Shown here one piece after another: positions 1 to 9,800 of a stretch of 64,000 nt of DNA. The stretch's first letter is position 1, and each line of letters begins with the position of its first letter. Below the pieces are notes generated by a model that saw nothing but the letters and a program-made list of their open reading frames with translations, was not told the origin of the DNA and did no database searches. A program made the translations under genes and the position numbers. Source of the stretch: VXNE01 sp965208745 (GTDB taxonomy: Bacteria > Pseudomonadota > Gammaproteobacteria > Pseudomonadales > Azotimanducaceae); contig CBDBPN010000004.1 of assembly GCA_965208745.1 (NCBI GenBank), forward strand, positions 2,604,001 through 2,668,000, read 5' to 3'.

Positions 1-136
1 AGCGCCGTTGTGCAGCCGTCGTGGGAAGCCGGTTGCCATTGGCGAGGCGCTCGAGTTCCCGACCGAATCTCTCGAGCAGTTCGATTTCCTGCGACGTGAA
101 TATCTCTCGGGAGCACCGGATGGAGAAAGAAGACAT
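1..136 (-). CDS. DUF413 (MaoP/YifE-like) protein, N-terminal fragment
   Basis: The reading frame opens at an ATG (134-136) and runs off the left edge of the window, so only about 45 residues are visible. A segment reading FTSQEIELLERFG, then ELERLANG and LPTTAAQ, resembles the start of DUF413 proteins, where an acidic LLERxG motif is followed by a short helix and a basic turn. In E. coli the family member YifE/MaoP takes part in organising the Ori macrodomain. The family is mostly gammaproteobacterial, which fits the rest of the window. The assignment rests on a short stretch recalled by eye, so it is tentative. Confidence 0.45.
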   Translation of the reverse strand, partial: MSSFSIRCSREIFTSQEIELLERFGRELERLANGNRLPTTAAQRR

Positions 137-189
137 GGGCGCCCATGGTACATCCCCTGGATGTCAAGCTCGTCCGTTTGGTCTGTGGT

Positions 190-502
190 CAATCGCGCTC
201 CTCCGCGACCCGGCGCCGGACCGCTTCCGACCGAACTCGTTCAGCGCAGCATCGATCAGCGCCCCCGCCGCATTCCAGTCGGGAGACATCGTCACGGCTC
301 GCCATGGCCCGTCCCCCGCCCACCCGAATCTCGCCGACCACCTCGTCCGCCGGCGTCTCGTCGGTCGCGCGGCCGTCCCGCGCCACGCCGAGATCGTTCA
401 CCACGACGGCGGCGCCCTCGTCGGCCAGCGCGAGCGCGTGGGCGCGCCCGAGACCGCCCCCGCATCGGTGACGACCGCAACCCTCCCGCCCAGACGACCC
501 AT
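190..502 (-). pseudogene. Short-chain dehydrogenase remnant (N-terminal part only)
   Basis: An ATG at 500-502 opens MGRLGGRVAVVTDAG, the Rossmann start of an SDR. One base appears to be missing near 460-470. The sequence then continues in the frame of the upstream synthetase as GGGLGRAHALALADEG and VVVNDLGV, typical of the multifunctional-enzyme-type SDRs of fatty acid metabolism. A second frame change near 285 moves the homology to DWNAAGALIDAALNEFG. Nothing of the catalytic Tyr-Lys half follows, so about two thirds of the gene is absent. The glycine motif also reads VTDAG rather than VTGAG. This is a broken, non-functional gene end fused in frame to the acyl-CoA synthetase ORF. Confidence 0.7.
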
Positions 503-1898
503 TGGCGACCGCACCCGACATGTACGTATCCAGCGCCGCGGCACTCGGCGGCGATTCCGGTTCGGCCGGCACGACGACCGCGCAGACGCGCCGTCCCCAG
601 TCGGCATCGGGCACGCCGACCACCCCGGCGTCGGCGATCCCCGGATGATCGCGCAACGCGGCTTCCACCTCCGCGGGAAACACGTTGGCGCCGCCGGTGA
701 TGATCATGTCGGTGCGGCGGTCCGCGATGTAGAGGTAACCCTCCTCGTCCAGGCGCCCCATGTCCCCCACGGTCCGAAACCCGTCCGGCGTCACCCGCGG
801 ACCCTCGACGCCCATGTATACGGACCGCCCGTCGTCCACGGTCTCCTCCCCCGCCACCCGCATGTAGATGAACCCGATCTCGCCCGTGGGCACCGGCGCC
901 TGGTCGTCGTCCAGGATCACGAGTTCGTAGAACGGCATGGCCCTCCCTACCGAGCCCCGGTGCTCGAGCCACTCGTCGCCCCGGATCATGGTCGCGCCCG
1001 TGCCTTCCGTCGCGCCATAGGGCTCCCACACCCGCTCGGGCCCCATGAACTCGAGCCACCGCTCCTTCAGCGCCGGGGGACAGTACGCGGCCGTGTGGTA
1101 CATGCTCCGGATGGTGCGGAACGCGTCCCGGCGCAGGCCGTCCCCCAGGTTCAGCCACCGCTGCAGGTGCGTGGGCACGGCGAACAGGAACTCGATGGCG
1201 TGCTTCTCGATCAGGTGCTGGGCGCGCATCGCGTCGAACCGGTCTATCAGCACGGTCCGGTAGCCCTTCGCGATGGCGGCGTGCAGCAGGGTGCCCCCGG
1301 CGGTGTGGTACAGGAGTCCGTAGACCAGGATCGAATCGACGTCGTCGAACCCCAGGGGCGAGAGCAGCATCGGTTCGTCGGAATACCCGACCGGCGCAGG
1401 ATCGACGATCAGCTTGGAACGCCCGGTCGTGCCCCCGCTCGGAATGGCGCGGGCGGGGACCGGATTGGGGTCGACGATCTCCCGGTCGCGCCGGCACTCG
1501 TGCAGCGCTTCGAGCGGTACGTGACCGGCGCCCGCGCCAGGCGCCAGGTGGTCCGACACCACCGTGACCCGCGGATACCGTTCGCCCAGGATCTCGACGT
1601 AGGCCGCAAGGTCCAGCGTGGACGCCCGCGCCGAGATGACGACGCTGAACGCGCCCAGGCGCCAGGTGGCCGCCGTCGCGAATACCGTCGCCGACGAGTT
1701 GGGGCCGCAGACGATCACCGCGCCGCCCGCTTCGACCCCCGCGTCCATCATGCCGCAGGCGAACGCGTCCACCCGCTCGTCACAGGCGCGAAAGTCGTAG
1801 GTCTCCGTCGCGTCGGGCGTCTCCACGACCAGCGCGACCTAGTCGCCCCGCGTCGCTGCCAGTTCCCGCAGACGTCTCGAGTAGGGCGTGAACGCCAC
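503..1898 (-). pseudogene. AMP-binding acyl-CoA synthetase, C-terminally truncated, amber codon near start
   Basis: This is an adenylate-forming enzyme that would activate a carboxylic acid as its CoA thioester. The phosphate-binding motif reads PSGGTTGRSK. The adenine motif YGATEGTG and the hinge motif TVGDMGRLDEEGYLYIADR are present, followed by MIITGGANVFPAEVEAAL. The C-terminal lid with its catalytic lysine is missing: homology ends near 503, where the frame runs into an SDR fragment. The best start is GTG 1896-1898, with CAGGAG upstream, but a TAG at 1839-1841 (codon 20) interrupts a normal N-terminus (RLRELAATRGD, stop, VALVVET). Translation could restart at GTG 1824-1826. Probably inactive. 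Confidence 0.75.
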
Positions 1899-2031
1899 GA
1901 TCAGACTCCTGGGAGCGACGCATCGGCCGCGTGCGTCACCCCGTGATTCCTCGCCCCTTGCACGAGTCGCTCTGGTGGGGCGTGCTTCCTGGTCCATCGG
2001 CCGTTGATCCATCGATGGGTGGGGCCGGGCG

Positions 2032-2718
2032 CTACAGGTGTGGGGCGACCTGTTCCTTGTACAGTGCGACGTCGAAGGGCCGTGCCGACACGATGCGGCT
2101 CTTTGGTATCGTCACCATGAGGTCGGCGGCTGACAAACGGGGCGTGGATTGGGTCGCGTCGTCCAGCTCATCCGCATAGTTTGTCGTGACCCTGAGCTGC
2201 TGGCGCTCGTCGCGATACCCGCTCAATACCGGTGCGAGCCAAAGATCGCCTTCGTCCTTCGTTGGCAGGCGTGACGCCACGGGAACTCCGACGTACCACT
2301 TTCCGGTCTCCAGGGTCACCTCCACGGGAGTCGATTCCTCGACTGCCGACTGGAACGTCAATTCCATGAACTCTCCCGATGACCAGGCAACCACCCTCGA
2401 CGCGCGGTCGACCCCGTAGCGCCGGTTGACCCCGAACGCGACGACCAGAGCGAACGTCAACCCTCCGCCAATCATCGCGGCCCTGTACGCCCCATCTGTC
2501 AGGACGAACGTTTCAAGGCCGACCGCGCCCATCCCGGCGACCAGGCCGCCGTTGAGAATCCCAACCGCCTGCTGAATCAGCCAGCCTGCCAATAGCGTGT
2601 AGAACAGCAGCGCGTACCCTTCCGTCCGACGCAACTGGAAGCGCACCCAGTGTGTGAGAACGGTGAACAGCGCTCCGGGCAGGACGATCGCCAGAACTTC
2701 GTGGACGAAGCCCACCAA
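2032..2718 (-). CDS. DUF6338-like membrane protein of unknown function
   Basis: A 228-residue protein with hydrophobic segments around residues 5-22, 36-60 and 80-97, then a soluble C-terminal domain rich in beta-type sequence (EVTLETGKWYVGVPVAS, DLWLAPVLSGYRDERQQLRVTTNY). This architecture, a membrane anchor plus a small domain with a G-K-W/Y-Y-V-G motif, fits the DUF6338 family; no biochemical role is known to me. Start is TTG 2716-2718 or GTG 2713-2715, both preceded by AAGG. It lies 27 bases downstream of the small gene at 2746-2925 on the same strand, so the two are probably cotranscribed. Confidence 0.6.
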   Translation of the reverse strand: MVGFVHEVLAIVLPGALFTVLTHWVRFQLRRTEGYALLFYTLLAGWLIQQAVGILNGGLVAGMGAVGLETFVLTDGAYRAAMIGGGLTFALVVAFGVNRRYGVDRASRVVAWSSGEFMELTFQSAVEESTPVEVTLETGKWYVGVPVASRLPTKDEGDLWLAPVLSGYRDERQQLRVTTNYADELDDATQSTPRLSAADLMVTIPKSRIVSARPFDVALYKEQVAPHL

Positions 2719-2745
2719 GAAACCTTCGTGACTGAGAGGACCCTA

Positions 2746-2925
2746 CTACGTGGCGTGAGAAGTAGGTATGCCTCGGGCCGCCTTCACGGCCTCCTGGAAC
2801 CCTTTTCTCTTCGGCAGATCCTTCGGATCGATGTACTTCGATCCGTCCAGCCACCGCGTCTTGACTTGGGGTTCGGTGGTGGCGTCGCCGCCATCTTTGG
2901 ACGGGTTCCTGGTCGCCTTTGCCAT
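2746..2925 (-). CDS. Small hypothetical protein (59 aa)
   Basis: I chose ATG 2923-2925 because an excellent ribosome binding site (AAGGAGG, seven bases upstream) precedes it; the open frame extends further upstream but without such a site. The product starts MAKATRNPSKDGG and contains WLDGSKYIDPKDLPKRKGFQEAVKAARG. It is lysine-rich, lacks a signal or membrane segment, and ends in two consecutive TAG codons. I do not recognise a family. It is the first gene of a probable two-gene unit with the DUF6338-like membrane protein. Confidence 0.5.
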   Translation of the reverse strand: MAKATRNPSKDGGDATTEPQVKTRWLDGSKYIDPKDLPKRKGFQEAVKAARGIPTSHAT

Positions 2926-3057
2926 CGGAAGCCTCCTTGCGCTCCGAGTCCACGCCAAGGAGCGTACCATCTGCGTCCTCACCACGCCACATCGCGGCCC
3001 GGTACGGCTTCAAGACATTGAATATATGTGACTTTCCTCTGTCAGTCGGCCAGAGCG

Positions 3058-4179
3058 CTAAACGCAACGATACAGCGCTTCCACCAGATTCCGATGCTGG
3101 TCACCCAGCCCCGGCCCGGAGTTGAATCGATTGGGCGTGTAGCCGTACGAGATGCCGTTGTCCGGGTCCGCGAAAGCCGCATAGCCGCCAGCGCCCGCGG
3201 TGCCCACGTTGCCTTCCTTGCCCCAGTAGTTGAAGTCGATGTTCAGCAGCAGGCCAAGCGCCACCCGAAAGTCGTTGCCGAACATGCTGTCGGGGTGATG
3301 CCACTGCTCCTCGCTCGCCAGGCGAATCACTTCGGGCGTGAACAGCCGCACGCCGTTGTACTCGCCGCCGTTGGCGAAGGGGGCGAAGAGTTTCGCCAAA
3401 GACAGGCCGTTCGAAACGCCGCTGCCCGACGGAAAGACATGCCTGACCAACTCTCTCGAGCCAATGGCCTCCGGCGGCATGGGCGTGAACATCGCCAGGG
3501 TCTTCTCGTTGAAGAGACCGCCGTTCATCAGTTCGTTGTCCGGATTGGGAATCTGTTCGGCGACGCGATCGAAATCCTCATCGCCAACGCCAAGGATGAA
3601 GTCGGCGCCGAGCGGTCGCGCAAGCTCCTCGGCGATGAACCGCTGAATGGGCCGTCCATCGATCCGGCGCACGATTTCACCGGTGATGTAGCCGATAGTC
3701 ACCGAGTGATAGGTCTCCTCCGTGCCCACCGCCCAGTTCGGCTTCTGGGCGGCGATCTTCGTCGTGAACCTCGTCCAATCCGTCGCATCCCCCGGTTCCG
3801 CATCATCGATGAACGCCAGGGACGCCTGGTGGGAGATCGCCTGCCGGACGGTGATGCGCTCCTTGCCGGCCGCTGCGAATTCGGGCCAGTACGCGGCAAC
3901 CGGCTGGTCGTAGTCCAGCAGCCCCCGCGAAGCCAGCAGGTGCGCGCACAGCGCCACCACGCCCTTGCTCACGGACATGCTGCACACCAGCGTGTCCTCC
4001 TGCCACGCCTCCTCCCGTGCTTCGTCGGTGTGTCCGCCCCAGAGGTCAACCACCGTTTCGCCGCGTTCTATCACCGCGACTCGGGCGCCCACCTCGCCGC
4101 CTTCGTCGAAGTTTCGCTCGAACGCTTCCTTGACGGGTGCGAAACGCGCGGTGCAATAGCCAGCGATGGTTGCAGTCAT
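3058..4179 (-). CDS. Beta-lactamase-related serine hydrolase (class C / EstB-like)
   Basis: A 373-residue penicillin-binding-protein-like hydrolase of the beta-lactamase class C/esterase B family. The nucleophile motif SxxK is seen as SMSVSKGV (residues about 70-77), and YHSVTIGYITGEIVRR supplies the second-motif tyrosine. The N-terminus (AGYCTARFAPVKEAFERNFDEGGEVGARVAVIERGE) is characteristic of cytosolic esterase-like members; no signal peptide is visible. The ATG start has AAGGGGA upstream. The likely role is hydrolysis of an ester or amide during catabolism; the substrate cannot be read from sequence. It is on the same strand as the PQQ dehydrogenase, about 57 bases downstream of that gene's distal stop. 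Confidence 0.85.
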   Translation of the reverse strand: MTATIAGYCTARFAPVKEAFERNFDEGGEVGARVAVIERGETVVDLWGGHTDEAREEAWQEDTLVCSMSVSKGVVALCAHLLASRGLLDYDQPVAAYWPEFAAAGKERITVRQAISHQASLAFIDDAEPGDATDWTRFTTKIAAQKPNWAVGTEETYHSVTIGYITGEIVRRIDGRPIQRFIAEELARPLGADFILGVGDEDFDRVAEQIPNPDNELMNGGLFNEKTLAMFTPMPPEAIGSRELVRHVFPSGSGVSNGLSLAKLFAPFANGGEYNGVRLFTPEVIRLASEEQWHHPDSMFGNDFRVALGLLLNIDFNYWGKEGNVGTAGAGGYAAFADPDNGISYGYTPNRFNSGPGLGDQHRNLVEALYRCV

Positions 4180-4235
4180 CTGGGGATCCCCTTCGGAAGT
4201 TGTACGAGAGTCGTAAGGATAGCGGTGTGGGTTGC

Positions 4236-6317
4236 CTACCTGCTTTCGTCGGGCGCAGGCGTCTCTTCCATGTCGTTGCCGCGTTGCTGCGCCTCATAGG
4301 CATCCCAGGCCGCATTGACCTGGTACGCAAGCAAAGTCTCGGCGGTCCGCTCATCGACCCCGTATGCCGGCATGCCCGTGGACTTCAGCGCGCCGTCCAG
4401 CACCGCCTGCAGATACTCCAGCGACGCCGGGAGTCTTACGCGCAGGTCGGGTGCCGTGCCGCCCAGACCCGCAGCCTACTTTCCGTGACAGATCATGCAG
4501 CCGTATGACTCATAAGCGAGTGCACCATCTCCGGCCAACTCGGGTTCCATGCGCGCGACAGTGGGTTTCGGTATCCGCGTGGGTTCCGCCCAGGCGGGCG
4601 TCTCGGCTTCACCGTCCAGCGCAAAGGCCAGGAGACGAGGCTGACTGCGCGCACGCGGTGTACTGGAATAGTGCCCGAGCCCGGTCGAGGTCATGGATCC
4701 TGTCGGTCTGCCGGCGGGAACGATCACGAACTGGCGTCCCTCGACCATCACCGTCGATGGCGCGGCGCGGATCGCGCCGCCCGCGGGGGCGCTCCAGCGC
4801 GGTTCGCCGGACGAGGCGTCATACGCGGTCAGGTAACCTTCGGCGCTGCCCTGGAACACCAGGCCGCCGCTGGTGTGCAGCAGGCCACCGTTCACCGGCA
4901 ACCCGCTCGACCGCCGCCACACCTCGCTTTGCGTAATCAGGTCCCAGGCCACCACCTCACCGAATCTCCGCCCGGACGGATCGGACGGATCTCCATAGTA
5001 GAAGTCAAAGCTGAAGCCCGCACCGCCGTCGTTCCTCGACATCGCAGTCGGTATGTTCATGACGGGGATGTACAGGAGGTGTCGCTGTGGATTGAATGCC
5101 AGCGCCTCCCACCCATGCGAGCCAAGGCCGCCGGTAGGCACCAGTCTCGTCACGCCGTCGCCCTGCTCCCAATAGCGCGCCGACGGGTCGAAGATCGGCC
5201 GGCCGCACTCATCCAGCCCTTTCGCCCAGGTGACTGGTACGTAGTTCTTTCCCGACAGGAACTCGCCGCTGGCCGCATCGAACAGGTACACGAAACCGTT
5301 CTTGGGCACACTGACGACCACCCGGCGGTCTTCGCCAAAGACAGGCACCGTCGCGAGCATGAGCCCGACCGCGGGTTCCCAGTTCCAGCCGTCGCCGGGA
5401 ACCTGGGAGAAGTGCCATCGGTAGTCGCCCGTGTCCGCATCCAGCGCCACCAACGCATTGGTAAAGAGCTCATCGCCCGCACCCTTGCCGCGCATGGTGG
5501 GGTTCAGGGGTGCGGGCCCGCCCGTCCCGATGATGAGCTGGTTCGTCTGTTCGTCGTAGACCATGGCGTCCCAGACGCTGCCGCAGCCCTTGGTGCGCTC
5601 GTACCAACCCTCCCCCCAGGTGGCCATGGCGCGGAGGTAGAGCTCGTTCTCGGGTGGCTGGTCCGGATCGCCCGGTACCGTGTAGAAGCGCCAGAGATGC
5701 TTGCCGGTTCCGGCATCGAACGCACTCACATGGCCGCGATTGCTGCCCGAGTCCTGGCAGGCGTTGCCGATGAACACCTTGCCCGCACCCACCCTGGGCG
5801 CGCCGGTGATGCTGTAGCCCTGCGCGGCATCGCAGGCCTCCGCCTCCCAGCGCTGAACACCCGTGGCCTGGTCGATGGCCACGAGGCGGCAGTCCGCGGT
5901 CGCGACGATGGCCAGATCGTCGTAGATCGCGACACCCCGATTGATGCGCATCCCGAGCGCTTCGTCAATAGACCCGGACCGTGCGGACTTCAGGGGCTCG
6001 TGCGTCCACAACAGTTCGCCGGTGCGCAGGTCATGGGCGAACACCTTGCTCTGTGAGCCGCTCTGAAAGATCCGGCCATCCTGGATGAGCGGGTTGCCGA
6101 CCGGACCATCCAGCGTAGGCAGATCGACAGACCAGACCAACCCCAGCCGTGCGACGGTATCGGTGTTGATCTGATCCAGATCCGAGTGGTGCTGCATCTC
6201 GGGCGAATTGCCGAGGAGGGGCCAATCGGTGGAGGCAGGCGAGTCGGCTGCCAGGGCGAACGCTGTCGGCAGCAGGGCGGCCGCTAGCACTCTGGCGACG
6301 ATGCGGAAGACGTTCAT
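4236..6317 (-). pseudogene. PQQ-dependent (quinoprotein) dehydrogenase with cytochrome c domain, in-frame amber
   Basis: A periplasmic quinoprotein of the alcohol/glucose dehydrogenase type. A signal peptide (MNVFRIVARVLAAALLPTAFALA) is followed by an eight-bladed propeller with repeats such as GELLWTHEP, GVQRWEAEA, GKHLWRFYT, GDYRWHFSQVPGDGWNWE and GEPRWSAPAGG. The haem-binding motif CMICHG comes next, then a lysine and a TAG (4476-4478). Reading through TAG gives about 80 more codons of a convincing cytochrome c domain (AAGLGGTAPDLR, GMPAYGVDERTAETLLAYQ) to TAG 4236-4238. A CAG-to-TAG change would explain it. Without readthrough the haem domain is lost just after its CxxCH motif. The start is at ATG 6315-6317. 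Confidence 0.85.
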
Positions 6318-6445
6318 CACCCGACCGGTCCGTCCCAATGGTTGGTGTATTGACGATTTCGGCCAATACCCATCTGCATATCAAGCCGCGAGTTGCCCCA
6401 AACTTCAACAGCACTCTCGCACGGATCCCGGGACCGCCGACCCAG

Positions 6446-6550
6446 AACCGCGAGTGGCTGGTCCGCAATCCGGACGGTTACGTCGTGCACGTACGCCGCC
6501 CGTTCTCAGCCAACTACGTGGTCCTCACCTGGCAACGTGTCGGCCCGTCG
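6446..6550 (+). pseudogene. Remnant of an unnamed NPDGYVV-type domain (copy 1)
   Basis: Within about 500 bases lacking an intact gene, one frame reads NREWLVRNPDGYVVHVRR, then PFSANYVVLTWQRV. This closely matches a longer copy at 15597-15935 (YREWLARNPDGYVVNVRH, PNYVVLHRATC). Outside about 35 residues the similarity disappears. I regard it as a decayed piece of a small gene. I have seen this domain in other bacteria but cannot name it. It lies immediately upstream of the giant helicase gene. Confidence 0.5.
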
Positions 6551-6868
6551 CCATGCCGCGGAAACCGTCCGCGCATGTCGCTCGTCGTCGCCAAGAGCAC
6601 GCGGCGGATTCGCTGGCGAAGCAACCTGACACCTGGAGACGCGCGGATCTGATCGGCGCTGGTTGTAGGCCGCGCCGGTCGTGGGTTACCTTTGAGCCGT
6701 TCCCTTTCGAGTCTGGAGTTCGGTGGGATAGTACCGCCCTGCCGTCGTGCCGGTTGCTGTCTGGCGCGAGTCGCCCGGTCGGTTGACGTCTACCCATTGG
6801 GGCATCGTGAGGATCGCCAGGAAGGCGAAGACGGACTGGAACCCCCCATGACGCCAAAAGGAGACGCA

Positions 6869-9800
6869 ATGGTCACCGTGGATTGGCAGGTCCTGAGCAA
6901 GGTCAACTCGGCGTGTGCCCAGAACGACGTGGCGGTCGTCCGGCACCTTGCTCTGCGAAACGAAACCGACGAACCGGTTGCCGGCGTCCGAGTGACCTTG
7001 CGCGCGGCGCCGCCCGTACTCCGGGAGAGAACCTGGGTGCTGGATGGCATCGCACCACGATCGGAGCACGAGGTCTCGGACACCAGGACCGATCTGGACG
7101 TACCGCGTCTGGCGGGAATGAACGAGGCGGAGCTCGGAGAACTCGAACTTCGAGTGGAAGCCGACGGGATCGAACCTGTCGTCGAGCGGAAGCGGGTCGA
7201 TCTCCTCGCTCGAGACGAGTGGGGCGGTCTCTCGGACATGGCACAGGTGCTGGGAGCATTCGTCTCTCCAAACGAGCCGGCCGTCGCGAAGTTGCTCAAG
7301 GATGCCGCCGGCCTGCTGGAAGCTGCGGGACACGATGGCTCCATGGATGGGTATCAGTCCGAGGATCCGCGACGGGCATACATGCTGGCCGCCTCGATCT
7401 GGTCGGCTGCGACCGCGCTCCGCCTTAACTACGCTGAGCCACCGGCGTCCTTCGAGACAGGGGGTCAGAAGGTCCGCGGTCCGGCCCGGATCACGGAGGA
7501 AGGCCTGGCGACCTGCCTCGATACGACACTCCTCCTGGCGGCGGCGTTCGAGGCCGCCGGCATCAACCCGGTGGTGCTCTTCTCCCAAGGTCACGCGTGG
7601 GTTGGCGTCTGGATTCGGAAAAGGGACCTGGGACACGTCACCGAGCCGGACGTAGTTGCCGTACGCAAGGCCGTACAGGCTCATGATCTGGTTCCTCTCG
7701 AAACAACCTTGTTGACCAAGCGTCCGTCCGTAGGGTTCGCGCACGCGGAGGATGAGGGTCGGCGCCGTCTCGCGGAGGATCGCGAATCCGAGTTCGTCAT
7801 GGCGGTGGACATTGCAAGGTCGCGCGCTGCGGGAATACGTCCCCAGGCGACCCGTGAGGCTGTACCAGCCGGCGAAGACGTAACGAAGGAAGAGGTCGCG
7901 CCGGCAGCACTGCCGCCCAGCCCCGACTTCGGGCGCCTCCCCGGTGAAGAGAGCGAGGAGGAGCCGGATACTCCGCAAGGCCGTATCGAGCGGTGGCAGC
8001 GCAAACTCCTCGATCTGTCGTTGCGCAACAGGCTGCTCAACTTTCGCGACAGCAAGCAGACGGTGCCGTTTCGGTGTCCGGATGTGGGCTCCCTTGAGGA
8101 TGCTCTGGCGGATGGAAAGAAGTTCGTTGGACTGTCCCTGAGCGACGAGAACCCGATCGGAGACCGAACCGTCTCGCGGGAGGAGGCGCGGAGGATCGAG
8201 GAGCAAGTTGCCCGAGAGGCGTTCGAGCACCGTCGGATTGCCGTGCCGCTTACAGGCCAGGAGATGAACAAGCGGCTACTCACCTTGTTCCGGCGCGCGA
8301 ACAGCGACCTGCAGGAAGGTGGAACGAACACGCTGTTTCTTGCGGCCGGATTCCTTCGGTGGAAGAAGACGGCAGGGGACACGCGGACCTACCGCGCGCC
8401 GCTGTTGCTCATACCGGTCAGATTGGAACGGCGCTCGGCCCAGTCACCGTTCCGAATCGCGCATCACGAAGACGAAGTACGCATCAACTTCACGCTGCTC
8501 GAGTTTCTGAAGCGCGACTTCTCCATCCGGTTGGCGGAGCTCGAGGCGGACCTGCCACGCGACGACAGCGGCATCGATGTTGGCGGAATCCTGGAGACCG
8601 TGCGACGGAAGGTGCGCGATGTGGCCGGTTTCGAGGTGGTCGAAGATCTGGCGCTCTCCACGTTCTCCTTTTCGAAGTACCTCATGTGGAAGGACCTTGT
8701 CGATCGCGCCGACCGCCTCCGCGAGAACCGCCTGGTCCGGCAGCTGATCGATGGACCGGAAGAAGAGAGTCCGGAGTGGGGCGGTGTTGAACCGGTGCGG
8801 GTGGTAGAGATCGACCGACGGCACCCTCCAGGTACGCTGTACACGCCGTTACCGGCCGACAGTTCGCAACTGGCCGCCGTGATCGCGGCGGCGAAGGGTG
8901 TGGATTTCGTCCTCGTGGGGCCTCCCGGGACAGGGAAGAGCCAGACGATCGCGAACATGATCGCGCAGTGCCTGGCGGAAGGACGAACCGTCCTCTTCGT
9001 TGCAGAGAAAGCGGCTGCGCTCGACGTCGTGCACCGTCGCCTGGTCGCCACGGGGCTTGGCGACGCGGTATTGGAGCTCCACTCGAACAAGACCGAGCGA
9101 AAGTCCGTAATCCAGCAACTCGGGCGTGGTTGGGAGCGTGCGGCCGATGGGACGGAGTCGCAGTGGATTGCCGTGACGGACGAGTTGCAGCTCTCCCGCG
9201 ACCGGCTAAACGACTATGTACAAGCCCTCCATGCGATCGGCTCACAGGGGTTCACCGTTTTTGACGCGGTGGGGCGCGCCGTACAGGGGAGTGTGCCTTT
9301 CAAGTTGTCCTTCCCCTCGAAGGACGCGCACGACTCCGAGAGCTATCGGCGACTGATTCACCTGGCGGAAGAGACGGCGCGAGTACACAGGGTCGCGAGC
9401 CAGGGACCGCCCTTGGCGCTTGTGGGAAGGGAGGAATGGTCGTTCCAGTGGCAGGACGAAATCCTGACGACGGCCGAGGGCTTCAGATCATCGCTCGGGG
9501 AACTGCGGGAAGTCCAGCACGCGCTCTCGATTGGAATGGGCCTCTGCGCCGACGAAGCGCTGTCGGCGCCACGCCGCGCGCGGCTCAGGGCCCTGGCTCC
9601 GCGGTTGGCCCACGAGGCGGTCGATCTGACATCGGTGCCAGACCTGCCCTCCGGGCGGCTCGAGGCGTTGGCTGCGGGATTCGCCGAGGACGTGGATGCT
9701 CTTGTTGCGGCGAAGTCCCAAGCCGTCGGGTCCTATCCGCTCGAGACGGTGCGGCGAATGCCCGTGGTCCAACTGGATGCCGACTGGCGAGAAGCACAAA

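Noticed and set aside
21..1946. A 641-residue plus-strand open frame across the acyl-CoA synthetase region
   Set aside because: It is the antisense shadow of the synthetase. Its composition is His/Arg/Pro-rich with no family motif, while the minus strand shows a complete set of AMP-binding motifs.
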